A stretch of DNA of 64,000 nt from the NCBI GenBank assembly GCA_050947015.1, contig JBMNVT010000002.1:62001-126000 (forward strand), in the 5' to 3' direction. This DNA comes from CAKXIK01 sp050947015. GTDB taxonomy: Bacteria; Bacillota; Clostridia; Oscillospirales; Acutalibacteraceae. Each line of letters starts with the position of its first letter. Within the stretch, counting starts at the first letter, position 1. Under the pieces are notes generated by a model. The model was not told the DNA's origin, ran no database searches, and saw only the letters and a list, made by a program, of their open reading frames with translations. Shown here in pieces: positions 44,919 through 54,197 of this stretch. The position numbers and the translations under genes were made by a program.

Positions 44919-45127
44919 CGCATAAATGCATAAAAATATTATTACTAACCTAACACAAACAAAAAAAACGACAAAAATGAAAGGGATTTTCGCTAAACTA
45001 CAAGCAAAACAGAAAATTAAATTTAAAATTGACATGCAGATAACCCGAAAAGCGGTGCGAAGGTCCATAGAAAAGCATGTTTACTTCAATGTCGCACCGC
45101 TGAAATTGGACAACAAGATTACCATAA
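44919..45127 (-). promoter_or_regulatory. CRISPR leader
   Basis: An AT-rich 209-base stretch between cas2 and the first repeat, with T-runs in the transcribed strand. It contains the inverted repeat AGCGGTGCGA (45051-45060)/TCGCACCGCT (45092-45101), which could mark leader architecture for spacer integration or terminate the cas transcript. No gene is seen. Confidence 0.8.
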
Positions 45128-45418
45128 TCATACAATCAGCGGAGCTTCTGCATCATAGGTCGAATGAGTACCGTAATGCTCAACCTTTCCCCGGTAGTGG
45201 TCGCCAAGGTAGTAAAAACGCAGGCTGTCTTTGTTGGGGTCGATCAACTGAAGCAGCAAATGCTTAACCATTGCGCATTGAGCAGAATTCAATGAACACT
45301 CAAAAACGGAATTTTGCACTCTTTGACCATAGTTTACGCATTGTTTTGCTACCTTGCGCAGCCGCTTTTTTCCCCCGGTATCTTCCGTGTTGACGTCGTA
45401 AGTAATAAGCACCAGCAT
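45128..45418 (-). CDS. cas2: CRISPR-associated Cas2
   Basis: A 96-residue ferredoxin-fold protein that forms the integration complex with Cas1. It begins MLVLITYDVNTEDTGGKKRLRKVAKQC, with the conserved aspartate after the first strand, and contains YGQRVQNSVFECSL. The ATG at 45418 has AAAGGGGG upstream; the longer frame to 45487 has none. It follows cas1 after 193 bases in which I see no gene, and ends at the leader. Confidence 0.97.
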   Translation of the reverse strand: MLVLITYDVNTEDTGGKKRLRKVAKQCVNYGQRVQNSVFECSLNSAQCAMVKHLLLQLIDPNKDSLRFYYLGDHYRGKVEHYGTHSTYDAEAPLIV

Positions 45419-45611
45419 AGCTTCCCCCTTTTCGTGCTTCTTTTGCCTTCTCAGGTTTCTGCATGTTTTACATGCTTTACAGAACAATCCGTACGCTCAA
45501 AAACTTTACCCAACGGATTTCAGAATATTAATTTCACAATCAGTATAAAATAAAATTGCATACTGCGCACTTATCGCGTGCCCTGGGAGTACACCTCGCG
45601 AAAAGGCTTGT

Positions 45612-46643
45612 CTACTTCCATAAAAATGGAGGATATTCATCCAGATCACCGCGCAGAAATCTGGCAAGAAGCAGCGCCTGAACATATGGAACCAAGCCCC
45701 AAGGGATTCTTTCCTGCAAAAAAGGGTGCCTCAGTTCTTCCCTCTTGCGGTTTTGCCACGCAACAAACACGACTTTTCTTCCTACATCCGTCAAGAAAAC
45801 AGCACCGCTTTCCGTCACATTGAAATGTTCCGGCAGAATGATCCGTTGATTGATGACAGAAAGCACAAACCGATCGACCAGCGGCGCGCGCAGTTCTTCC
45901 TGCAGATCAAGCGCCAGCGACCGGCGTCCCGGACGATCTGTATGCAGAAATCCGACATACGGATCCAACCCCGCCGCCGTCAGAGCTGCGGCACAGTCGC
46001 CCGCAAGCATTGCGTAAAACAGCGACAACAGCGCATTGACCCGGTCAAGCGGCGGACGGCGGGAACGTTCATGAAAGAAAAAATCCCCTTTATTCTGCAA
46101 AATCATCTCATCCCAGACGCCAAAGTAAGCCGTTGCCGCCTCCCCTTCCAATCCCCGCAGCGAATCGCTGTTCTGCACTTGCTGCACCTGCCGAATCGAG
46201 TGCGCCAGCTTGGCGGACGCCAATTTGATCGCCGGCACATCCACCCGCATTGCATGATCCCTTGTTGCACGCTCCAGCACCCAGCGGCTGTTGAACAGTT
46301 TGCCGGTAATAAAATTTCTGGCAATCTGCAAGCTTGCACCCGGTAGATCGGCCACGCGGTACTGTGTTCTGCGCAGCAGAACATTTCCCCGCTCTTCTCC
46401 ATAGATTCCGGCAAGGAATCGACCGTGCGGAGTAAAAAAATTCAGTGAAATTCCACGTTCGGCACACGCCCCCATCAATGCTGGGCTGGCTCCTGAATAT
46501 GAAAAGCAGACGATTCCCTCCAGACCGTGCAGCGGAAAGCGCGCGGTTTCTGTTCCGTCTTGCTGTATCACCACATTTTCACCATCCAGAGAAAGGTAGC
46601 GATCCTCGCTGAGAATGTACAGCGTATTGAGCAAATGGCGCAT
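45612..46643 (-). CDS. cas1: CRISPR-associated Cas1 (type I-C)
   Basis: A 343-residue integrase that inserts new spacers. The metal-binding residues are the glutamate of GLEGEAATAYF and the histidine and glutamate/aspartate of GFLHTDRPGRRSLALDLQEE. The N-terminal beta domain starts MRHLLNTLYILSEDRYLSLDG, typical of I-C Cas1. It starts 62 bases after cas4. Confidence 0.97.
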   Translation of the reverse strand: MRHLLNTLYILSEDRYLSLDGENVVIQQDGTETARFPLHGLEGIVCFSYSGASPALMGACAERGISLNFFTPHGRFLAGIYGEERGNVLLRRTQYRVADLPGASLQIARNFITGKLFNSRWVLERATRDHAMRVDVPAIKLASAKLAHSIRQVQQVQNSDSLRGLEGEAATAYFGVWDEMILQNKGDFFFHERSRRPPLDRVNALLSLFYAMLAGDCAAALTAAGLDPYVGFLHTDRPGRRSLALDLQEELRAPLVDRFVLSVINQRIILPEHFNVTESGAVFLTDVGRKVVFVAWQNRKREELRHPFLQERIPWGLVPYVQALLLARFLRGDLDEYPPFLWK

Positions 46644-46705
46644 ATTTTCTCCTTTCCCGCAAAGCTGAACCGTCCGATATCCGGGCGGCTCAGTCTGTCC
46701 GCTGC

Positions 46706-47377
46706 TTATTGCATTTCCGTCTCTTCCCCAAGCATATTACTCAGATAATCGGCAGCAGAGAGATTCCGGCACAACCGCGGCAGACAGAGTTCCTTGAGAG
46801 AACAGGCATTGCAGGACTTGTTCGGTTTCACCTTCGGCGTATAGCCGCGTCGGAAAAAACCGTGCATCTCATTCAGCATCCGGCGCACCTGTTCCCGCAA
46901 CATATCGTTCAGCTCCACGGTCTCCCGCCGCCGCGGTGTTTCATAAAACAAAACCCCGGTCGGAATATCGGCGCCGAGCATTTGCTCCAGACACATTGCC
47001 TGCGCGCACAGCTGCAGCCGATCGGCGTCATTTTCCTTGCTTTCGCCATGCTTATATTCCACAGGCAAAACGCTCCATCTGCCTTCTTCGCCGCGCAGCG
47101 GAATCCCGCCGGAACCCTGACGAAACTCCACCACATCGCACGCGCCGCTGATCCCCAGCTCAGCTGAAAACACCCGCAGATCCCGCACAATCAGCAGCTT
47201 GCCGCGCCGCTCGATTGCCGATGCGTCGTGTGCCCGCTCGTGCATTAGTTTTCCCTCTGTCGTTCGCAGATTTTCCTTCCACTGCTGCTCAATATGAATC
47301 AGCGCCCACTGCCGCCGACAGAACGAAAAATGCTGCAAGCCGGAAATCTGCAGCCAGTCTTCTTCCAGATAGGTCAT
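46706..47377 (-). CDS. cas4: CRISPR-associated Cas4 nuclease
   Basis: A 223-residue RecB-family nuclease that trims prespacers and checks their PAM together with Cas1-Cas2. It shows the first cluster cysteine in FSFCRRQW, nuclease residues around SGACDVVEF and LPVEYKHGE, and the last three [4Fe-4S] cysteines in CNACSLKELCLPRLC. The ATG at 47377 overlaps the cas7 stop by ATGA; another ATG three codons earlier is possible. Confidence 0.95.
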   Translation of the reverse strand: MTYLEEDWLQISGLQHFSFCRRQWALIHIEQQWKENLRTTEGKLMHERAHDASAIERRGKLLIVRDLRVFSAELGISGACDVVEFRQGSGGIPLRGEEGRWSVLPVEYKHGESKENDADRLQLCAQAMCLEQMLGADIPTGVLFYETPRRRETVELNDMLREQVRRMLNEMHGFFRRGYTPKVKPNKSCNACSLKELCLPRLCRNLSAADYLSNMLGEETEMQ

Positions 47378-48279
47378 CGCATGCAAGTGCAGACAACCCC
47401 ATCCGGCATTGCGTCCACACTGACAGTGTAGTCAGAGTATTGGCGGGGTACCGTGACGCCTTCCCGCTTAACAACATGCACTGCATCAAACAATTGATAT
47501 GCCGGGGCTTCGCCCAGTTCGCTGTCATGCTTGAAGACGATCAGCTTTCGCACCGCCATTTTACCTCTGGCAGCGGAATGATCATTTTCAAACATATTCA
47601 TGATCGCTTCCCACAGCAGTGAAAGGTCATCTTCTGAAAATCCGGTGACTTTACGCGCAAGATTGGCAGAAACATAACCTTCGGCACGATACAGGCCATA
47701 AGGAACAATATATTTCCGACCCATTTCGGTTCCTTTTTTTTCTGCATCGGCTTCTGTTGTAATCGCCACTCGTGTTATGGTGACCTCCTGTGGAAGAATC
47801 GGATCAACAGAACGCGCAAACCCGATCTGCACTGGACCGCGCACCTGTCCGCAATTCAGCGCACCCTTTACAAATGTAGTCATCACGGCTCCAAACGTAC
47901 GAACATCAAAAAAATGACTGCACATATAATCCCGCAGTTTCAGATCGATACCCGGATCCTTCTTTTTGGCTTCTTTAAGAGCATCGGCAATTTTCTTATC
48001 TTCCACCTCGGGAATACCGTTAGCAGAGCATGCCATCCTATCTGAACGGTTCAGTGGAACGTTTTCTTTGATATAAATTCCATAGTTAGGATCATTCTCC
48101 CTGACCATTTCGACATAATTGCGGATCTTGCGTTTCAGACATACATCGGTTACAATGCCCAGTCCTGTTTCCGGATCCACGCGCGGCATATTGCCCGCAT
48201 CGGGATCTCCATTCGGATTACCGTTCTCCACATCGAACAACACCACAAATTCATACCTGTTTTTGATTGCTTCAACCAT
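47374..48279 (-). CDS. cas7: Cas7 backbone protein of the I-C Cascade (Csd2)
   Basis: A 301-residue RAMP protein that forms the crRNA-binding filament. RYEFVVLFDVENGNPNGDPDAGNMPR at the N terminus is the signature of Csd2/Cas7c. It overlaps cas8c by 8 bases and cas4 by 4, indicating coupled translation. Confidence 0.96.
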   Translation of the reverse strand: MVEAIKNRYEFVVLFDVENGNPNGDPDAGNMPRVDPETGLGIVTDVCLKRKIRNYVEMVRENDPNYGIYIKENVPLNRSDRMACSANGIPEVEDKKIADALKEAKKKDPGIDLKLRDYMCSHFFDVRTFGAVMTTFVKGALNCGQVRGPVQIGFARSVDPILPQEVTITRVAITTEADAEKKGTEMGRKYIVPYGLYRAEGYVSANLARKVTGFSEDDLSLLWEAIMNMFENDHSAARGKMAVRKLIVFKHDSELGEAPAYQLFDAVHVVKREGVTVPRQYSDYTVSVDAMPDGVVCTCMR

Positions 48280-50020
48280 TGTCTTTATCCTCCTTTTTCT
48301 GATAACGCTTTTGCGTCTGAAAATAATAACCTAACTGAAATGAACCTTGTTCCGGTAAGTTCAGACGAACCGGAAACTGCTCTCCAACAATACCCGTCAG
48401 CGGCGCAATCTGGCTTTCCAAATAAATTCGTTTTCCTGTTTCCAGCTTGCGCAGATGCTTTTGCGCAAGGTTTAACAGCAACGGAAAAACATTTGCCGGA
48501 GTTGCCGCCGCCGAGTTAAAATACTTGTCTTTGATCGTTGCGTTGATTTCGGGATTTGCAGCCTGCTGAATATCCTCCAACACAGAAAACAGCCTGCCGA
48601 GCGTGTAGGGAATGTTTTTGCTTTGTTCATTGAGAGACATCTGCAAGACCTCCTCTGGGCAAAATGGGTTTTCATTTCTTAAATAATAAGCCTTTATGAT
48701 ACCAGCTTTACCGCGCGTAATATCATGCTCTGCACGGATGCGCAGCATCACGCTGTTCAGCAGCGTTGCCGGGTAACGGCTGTTTTCCAGAATGGCGCGC
48801 AGCATGTCGCCGCTGAGCTGCGGAGACGGAGATTTATCATTGGATTTTGGATTTACGGTTTCCTGTAGCGTCATCCACAAAGACAATTGTTCGTTTTTGT
48901 CGTACGCCGGGCGAACAATGTTCATTCGTTCGTAATGAGCTTCCACATTTTTTAGAAAACTCCCAAAGTTGTTCTGCAGAAAAAAGCGAACCGAAATGCG
49001 AGCCGCGTTTGGCGCCAGACCAAGCACATAAAACCGGACCGATGGGATAACACTGGTTTGATTCCATAAAATCGGTCTTCCCTCTGCTAGACTTTTCAGA
49101 GCAGCACGCACATTCTGCGTTGTTTCCTCGTCGGCAGGGGACACCCCCATCAAGCCATACATGGCAAGATCCTGATATGCCTCTTCGCCGCCCTCTGCCC
49201 AACACACGACCGTTGTGTCGCCGATGACCTGCACATGGTTTCGATCTGCCAACAGCGAATTGAGCGCCGTGGTGTAAGCAAACACAGCGTATTCGCCAAC
49301 CGGCCCGTTATAATTCTGTGTTTTTTCGTAAGATTCAAACGCGGGTGAATTGTACGAAACCAGCGCCGCACCGGTTGCCTGCGCTCCGCGAACACCCTTG
49401 ATGGCAGGATGGATCGCCGGGATGGATGCAGGTTTTCCCGTAACGAGGCACTGCATCTGCTTCTCCTCACCACTGCCATCATAATGCTGCTGCCATGCGC
49501 TTGCGATCAAGCTATCCTGAGTAACCGGTTCATTCTCATACCAGAAAATGAGTCTTCCTCCCTTTTTCAGTTGCTCCAATACTTCCTGCACCTGCGGGAG
49601 TTCGGTCGTCTGTTCCGGGTTCCATGTATTCCAAAATGCCTTGACCGCGTCTGCCGCCGGGGTACACACATCCTGCAAAATTTGCAGATGCAGTTCCTTC
49701 GCCGCGTAAAAGCACTCCAATGTGCGTTTGGGGTCATTCTTTACGTCGACCGCCAGCAAATAGACGGCATTGTCACAAAGAAAATTTGGTGCTATGCCGG
49801 CCGAACGCTTGACCTGCATCGGAACTTTCATGCTGCGCGGGCGAAGAACCATCTTTTTACCAACCAACCGCTCTGTTTCCAAAGAAACGATCTGATCCAC
49901 CGAACCATCATCATTCAGCACGATCGCGAATGTGACATCTGCGTCACTCCAACCGGGCCGCGAAATCTTTCCTTTTTTCAGCATGCTTTCATAATATTGC
50001 GTCAACGCCTGCAGGATCAC
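48272..50020 (-). CDS. cas8c: Cas8c large subunit of the I-C Cascade (Csd1)
   Basis: A 582-residue Csd1 protein: MILQALTQYYESMLKKGKISRPGW at the N terminus and CLVTGKPASIPAIHPAIKGVRGAQATGAALVSYN in the first third are characteristic. It recognises the PAM and holds target DNA. In I-C systems an internal start often also makes the small Cas11 subunit from the 3' part of this gene; candidate methionines exist but I did not assign one. It overlaps cas5c by 4 bases (ATGA). Confidence 0.96.
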   Translation of the reverse strand: MILQALTQYYESMLKKGKISRPGWSDADVTFAIVLNDDGSVDQIVSLETERLVGKKMVLRPRSMKVPMQVKRSAGIAPNFLCDNAVYLLAVDVKNDPKRTLECFYAAKELHLQILQDVCTPAADAVKAFWNTWNPEQTTELPQVQEVLEQLKKGGRLIFWYENEPVTQDSLIASAWQQHYDGSGEEKQMQCLVTGKPASIPAIHPAIKGVRGAQATGAALVSYNSPAFESYEKTQNYNGPVGEYAVFAYTTALNSLLADRNHVQVIGDTTVVCWAEGGEEAYQDLAMYGLMGVSPADEETTQNVRAALKSLAEGRPILWNQTSVIPSVRFYVLGLAPNAARISVRFFLQNNFGSFLKNVEAHYERMNIVRPAYDKNEQLSLWMTLQETVNPKSNDKSPSPQLSGDMLRAILENSRYPATLLNSVMLRIRAEHDITRGKAGIIKAYYLRNENPFCPEEVLQMSLNEQSKNIPYTLGRLFSVLEDIQQAANPEINATIKDKYFNSAAATPANVFPLLLNLAQKHLRKLETGKRIYLESQIAPLTGIVGEQFPVRLNLPEQGSFQLGYYFQTQKRYQKKEDKDNG

Positions 50021-50658
50021 CTGACCACCCCCTTGTAATCCGGAATCAAAACTCCGTTTTCCAATTTTGCGCGGAAAAAGACAGGCTGAATATCGGCAGG
50101 ATCAGAATAGTCAAGATCCAGCAGCATATATCCCAGATCACGCGTTTCTCCGATCGTCGGAATCGTATTGCTGCACCACGGGCGGAACCGCGCCGGAAAT
50201 TCCCTCGTTCCGAAATACGGCTGATGATAGCACTGCCCTTTTTCCATTCTGCGCCGCATAATGTCCTGAAATTTGCCTTCATTATCTGTTTCGTTTGCCT
50301 GCTCTGTCAAGTCAAAATGCGCCTCGATGACATAATGGACATCCTGCAAAACCATAGCCGCGCGCTGCTGAATATCCTTTTGCGCAACTATATACTCCGC
50401 TTTGCCGCCATTCATTGCTTTTCGCACGTTTGAGGCGGAAATTTTACTTTTCACCTCATTTCGCCTGATATTTGCAAAACGAATCGGCGACAAAACATAG
50501 ATTTTGTCAACCGTCCATTTTAATCCCAGATGCCAATAAACAGCCTCCAGAATTCCCCGTGCGGCAGACGGTGTCATCACGTCGTAGCTGACGCGTTCTG
50601 TTTTCATTTCGGGGCGTGAAAAACAGGCATATTCTCCCCAAACTTCTAACCGAACCAT
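50017..50658 (-). CDS. cas5c: Cas5c, crRNA-processing RAMP protein (Csd5)
   Basis: A 213-residue Cas5 protein beginning MVRLEVWGEYACFSRPEMKTERVSYDVMTPSAARGIL. In type I-C it replaces Cas6 by cutting the repeat hairpin and caps the 5' handle of the crRNA; no cas6 is in the locus. GGAGTGG lies before the ATG at 50658; the longer frame from 50769 runs into cas3 and was rejected. Confidence 0.95.
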   Translation of the reverse strand: MVRLEVWGEYACFSRPEMKTERVSYDVMTPSAARGILEAVYWHLGLKWTVDKIYVLSPIRFANIRRNEVKSKISASNVRKAMNGGKAEYIVAQKDIQQRAAMVLQDVHYVIEAHFDLTEQANETDNEGKFQDIMRRRMEKGQCYHQPYFGTREFPARFRPWCSNTIPTIGETRDLGYMLLDLDYSDPADIQPVFFRAKLENGVLIPDYKGVVR

Positions 50659-50681
50659 TTTTTCCACTCCTTTCTTTCGTT

Positions 50682-52871
50682 TTAAAACAAGTCGTCCAGT
50701 CCCAGTGCTCTCCCCTCCTCTGGTCGGAGCATGAGCCCCGTTAAAGAGTGATACAGCGTTGTATCGCATAATATTGATTCGCCGGTCGTTAAAACCTCAA
50801 TTGCTCCCGCATCATACAAATGCTGAAAGTGCTGAGGATAAACGCTGACACCATACCGTCCGAGTTCCCGGTACAGTTTCCGGCTGTGCTCTCCGCGGCG
50901 CAGGCGCTCAACCAGTTCTTTTCCCTCCTCCAACGGAACATAAACTGTTTGCGTGGGGGAATCAATCAGGCTAAAACGTTCTGCCACCTTTGCAAACGGC
51001 CAACGGCAACCTTCAATTCCGTCCCGGAACGCACTCAGAATCTGCTTTTGATCCAGCGCATCTGTCCCGCGCAAAGCACGAAAATATCGAAAATACTGCT
51101 CGATTGCCTCGGGCGATGACGGATCTTCGTACTTTTTCATCACGCTTTGTGTTGCGGAAATATTCTGTTTCAGCATCTGAAGCGACCGTTCCGGCAAACG
51201 ATAAACAAACACTTTGCTTTCCAGTGGCGAGCGCGTCATCTCCCGATTACAGCGCCCGGCTGCCTGCAGAATCGAATCAAGACCAGCCTCCTGCCGGTAA
51301 ACGACAGGGAAGTCGAGATCTACGCCGGCTTCCACCAACGAGGTAGCGATAACGCGGCACGGCATCCCGTCGCAGAGCCTCTTTCGGATTTCGGCAAGCA
51401 ACCGTTTGCGATGCTGCGGATATAACAAAGTTGTTAAACAGTAATTCCCTTTTTCGCCTTGCAGCGCATCATAACATTTTTGTGCCTGCAGTTTCCGGTT
51501 GACGATGCATAGCACCTGCTGTTCCGAATTTAAGCGGGCGCAAAGCTCTTCCTCGGTTATTTCCCCCAAATTGCAAAGCGTATTCCGCCGGAAAAAATCA
51601 TACTGCTGTTCGGGGCGTGGGCAAAGCTCTTTGCTTTGAAGACCATATTCTGCGAAGAAATCATTCAGTGCCGGCTGCGTAGCCGTGCAAAGCACCGCAG
51701 ACGCTCCGTAATTTTTCACCAACTGTGCAATGGCCGCAATACAGGGCTGCAGATACGGCACCGGCAGCGTCTGCGCTTCATCAAAAATAATTACGGAATT
51801 CGCAATATTATGAAGCTTCCGACAACGGGAACTCTTGTTTGCAAACAGCGATTCAAAAAACTGCACTGCAGTTGTGACAACCAAAGGAGCCTGCCAGTTT
51901 TCGGTCGCCAATGCTTTACGGCGCATCGATTCATCCGCCGAATCATCCGGAGCGTAATCCATTCCGGAGTGGTGCTCCAACACATTTTCCGGTCCAACAA
52001 TTTTCCCGAACACCTCTGCAGTCTGATCAATAATGGAATTAAACGGAATTACATAAATAATACGTTCCATATGATTGGCAAGTGCATGATGCAGCGCGAA
52101 TGCAAAAGAGGAAACGGTTTTTCCTCCGCCGGTCGGAACTGTCATGGTAAACAACCCTTTGGGCTGTTTGGCCTCGGACATACAGGCACGCAGAATTTCG
52201 CAGCGATGCTGATTGATTTCTTTTGGGGAATCCCACCAACCCGAAACATACTGCTGCAGCTTGTCCCACATGAACTCAAGATCGCAAAAACCGCTGCGCG
52301 GCAGCACACCGTTCATGAAACGTTCCGTATCCAGAAAATCGGCGTCCACCAGACAAGAATAAAGCATTCTGGTGTAAAACGGAACCGTAAATGAATCTGT
52401 CGTCCTGCAAAATGCAGGCGGCTGCCCCAAGGGAATTTCCTGCTGGTCCAGCTTCCAATCATCAAAGGCTTCGTTGGGCTGCAGCTTTCTTTTTAAACGC
52501 CCCATCATAGTAGACCTGGAAGGAGCATCCGTATCGCTTCCCCCATCGGGTAATCCGGAATGGTGCCCGGCTATGACAAAAGAAACCGGCAGTGCCGCTC
52601 TGGAAGCAATTTTCGGCGGCAAAACAGAGTTGACTACTTGAGCTCCCGCCGTGGAATGGTCGATATGCATAACCACTTCGGGATGAGTAATATGTTGCTG
52701 AAACCCTTCGGAATATTTACCCAAATCGTGAAGCATTCCCGCTTGCCAGGCATCCTTTTCTCCACCGAACGGTCTTGCATAACCTGCCGCCAGCTCGGCA
52801 ACGCCCTCCAGATGATCCTTTACGCTTTGGGTTGTTCCGTCGTCCCGGATATGCGCAATAAACTCCGGCAT
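50682..52871 (-). CDS. cas3: Cas3 nuclease-helicase
   Basis: A 729-residue effector nuclease that degrades targeted DNA. The N-terminal HD nuclease has SVKDHLEGV, MLHDLGKYS and VIAGHHSGLPDGG; the helicase has Walker A TVPTGGGKTVSSFAFALHHA, the DEAD-type FDEAQTLP, SAVLCTATQP and AGRCNREMTR. The ATG at 52871 has AAAGAGG upstream, chosen over a start at 52943. First gene of the cas operon, 23 bases before cas5c. Confidence 0.96.
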   Translation of the reverse strand: MPEFIAHIRDDGTTQSVKDHLEGVAELAAGYARPFGGEKDAWQAGMLHDLGKYSEGFQQHITHPEVVMHIDHSTAGAQVVNSVLPPKIASRAALPVSFVIAGHHSGLPDGGSDTDAPSRSTMMGRLKRKLQPNEAFDDWKLDQQEIPLGQPPAFCRTTDSFTVPFYTRMLYSCLVDADFLDTERFMNGVLPRSGFCDLEFMWDKLQQYVSGWWDSPKEINQHRCEILRACMSEAKQPKGLFTMTVPTGGGKTVSSFAFALHHALANHMERIIYVIPFNSIIDQTAEVFGKIVGPENVLEHHSGMDYAPDDSADESMRRKALATENWQAPLVVTTAVQFFESLFANKSSRCRKLHNIANSVIIFDEAQTLPVPYLQPCIAAIAQLVKNYGASAVLCTATQPALNDFFAEYGLQSKELCPRPEQQYDFFRRNTLCNLGEITEEELCARLNSEQQVLCIVNRKLQAQKCYDALQGEKGNYCLTTLLYPQHRKRLLAEIRKRLCDGMPCRVIATSLVEAGVDLDFPVVYRQEAGLDSILQAAGRCNREMTRSPLESKVFVYRLPERSLQMLKQNISATQSVMKKYEDPSSPEAIEQYFRYFRALRGTDALDQKQILSAFRDGIEGCRWPFAKVAERFSLIDSPTQTVYVPLEEGKELVERLRRGEHSRKLYRELGRYGVSVYPQHFQHLYDAGAIEVLTTGESILCDTTLYHSLTGLMLRPEEGRALGLDDLF

Positions 52872-53043
52872 GGCATTTCCTCTTTCCCTATGTTCCAAAT
52901 TTTCAAAGAATAAACGCGGAAGCTTTGCAAGGGGGTTCCGCATTTTCTTTTTTCCATAACTCTATTTTCGCAGAACAAAAGTCCCGGAATCAGAACAATA
53001 AAATCAAAACGGAAAAATGGTACCAGAAAAGATTGTTTTAATC

Positions 53044-53085
53044 AGTAAAATTATCCTTTTTCGGTTTATTTCTAATAATTTTACT
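53044..53085. repeat. Inverted repeat in the cas3-folT gap
   Basis: AGTAAAATTAT (53044-53054) and ATAATTTTACT (53075-53085) are perfect inverted 11-base arms 20 bases apart, 170-215 bases upstream of cas3. The AGTAAAAT half-site also makes up the palindrome at 54908. No gene is seen between 52872 and 53155; no clear cas promoter was identified either. Confidence 0.7.
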
Positions 53086-53155
53086 AAAATATTCTTACTC
53101 ACAGTTATTATAAGTCACGAGGAAATGGTTGTCAATTCCTTTTACGACAAAAAAG

Positions 53156-53187
53156 ACCCGTTTCTGCATTTCCACACAGAAACGGGT
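53156..53187 (-). terminator. Terminator of folT
   Basis: ACCCGTTTCTG (53156-53166) pairs with CAGAAACGGGT (53177-53187); on the minus strand CTTTTTTG follows. It lies about 80 bases past the folT stop; a smaller AACGCC/GGCGTT hairpin lies in between. Confidence 0.8.
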
Positions 53188-53267
53188 TTGTATATTGCTT
53201 AAAAATATCCTTTTATAGCAAATCACACTAAATATACCGACAAACGCCCTTTCAGGCGTTGCAGGTG

Positions 53268-53921
53268 TCAGATTTCGCTTTGCTGCACCGGCTGCCCTGT
53301 TTTCGTCCTCCGGTTCCAGAAGACAATTTTTTTCGGCGTGACGGACGGCATGAGTCCCGAATGCACGGCCAACGGAACCATCGCCTGCAGCACCACAATC
53401 ATCATGACCACCTCAATCGGCAGCATAATCGCATTCTTAACAATACTCTTCGCAAGATAATAGAGATAGCCCTTGCCATAGAGCATCTGGCTCCAAAGGC
53501 AGCCAAGCCCAACATTGATAAAAACATTCACAATACTGCGGCAAAGAAAGATGCGCACCACACTGATGCGCGCGCGGTATAGAAAAAGCGCGTAAACAAG
53601 CGCTCCGAGCATTTCGCTGATTGTGTAGCCGATAAAGAAAGCTCCGTCCGGATGCAGAAGATAGCCGAGGATATCGCTGACAAACCCGGACATCACCCCC
53701 AAAACCGGCCCGTAAATCATGGAGCCGCCGGACGCGACCAAAAAGCTGAACATAATGTTCAGATTATCGGCAACCGGAATACGGACTGTGCTGACCGCGA
53801 CGCGAAGCGCGACGAAAAGCGCAGCCAAAACCAACGACGGCAGATGATGCAGCTGATTCAGCGAGGTTTTCCAGTATCCACCGGAAAAAGGGGAACGATA
53901 CAATACATTTTCAATCTGCAT
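53268..53921 (-). CDS. folT: Folate-specific ECF transporter S component
   Basis: A 217-residue membrane protein with about six hydrophobic segments, the substrate-binding component of an energy-coupling-factor transporter. ALFVALRVAVSTVRIPVADNLNIMFSF and IYGPVLGVMSGFVSDILGYLLHPDGAFFIGYTISE are typical of the folate subfamily. The shared EcfAA'T module must be encoded elsewhere. GGAG lies six bases before the ATG. Assignment to folate is strongly supported by the THF riboswitch in its leader. Confidence 0.92.
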   Translation of the reverse strand: MQIENVLYRSPFSGGYWKTSLNQLHHLPSLVLAALFVALRVAVSTVRIPVADNLNIMFSFLVASGGSMIYGPVLGVMSGFVSDILGYLLHPDGAFFIGYTISEMLGALVYALFLYRARISVVRIFLCRSIVNVFINVGLGCLWSQMLYGKGYLYYLAKSIVKNAIMLPIEVVMMIVVLQAMVPLAVHSGLMPSVTPKKIVFWNRRTKTGQPVQQSEI

Positions 53922-54009
53922 AAAAAACTCCTTTCATGCAGCGGCGCACAGCAGGCACCGGCGGATGATTCCACCCTGGGGCTACACAAAAGAAGCGTAT
54001 TTCCTGTAT

Positions 54010-54110
54010 GTAGCAGCGGGATGCGATTTTTGCACCGCAAGATTTCTCTTTTCGTTCACCCGACAACTCCCCGTTCGGATGACACTTAACGCGCAAAAAT
54101 CTACTCTGAC
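54010..54110 (-). promoter_or_regulatory. Tetrahydrofolate (THF) riboswitch
   Basis: Read on the minus strand it starts GTCAGAGTAG and contains the hallmark GCGTTAAGTG. Paired arms are ATTTTTGC with GCAAAAAT, CATCCGA with TCGGGTG, and a loop CGGGGAG that can pair with the distal CATCCCG. It ends with GCATCCCGCTGCTAC, closing on GAGTAG. This matches the class I THF aptamer. Eighty-eight bases with an AAAGGAG site separate it from the folT start, so control is probably at translation. No T-rich terminator was found. Confidence 0.85.
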
Positions 54111-54197
54111 TCTATTTATAACGGGCGCGGCATTCCCGTAAAATAACCGCAATACTATTTTAGCAAGTTTTTAAAAAAAATCAAGTGGTATGACAGC

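Noticed and set aside
45052..45101. Inverted repeat in the CRISPR leader as a cas operon terminator
   Set aside because: The stem is good, but the loop is 31 bases long and the T-run short, so I kept it as a leader feature only.
45612..52871. A cas6 gene
   Set aside because: None is present. This is normal for type I-C, where Cas5c processes the crRNA.
53017..53202. A 61-codon open frame between cas3 and folT
   Set aside because: It runs through the folT terminator hairpin, lacks a ribosome binding site and has a skewed composition.
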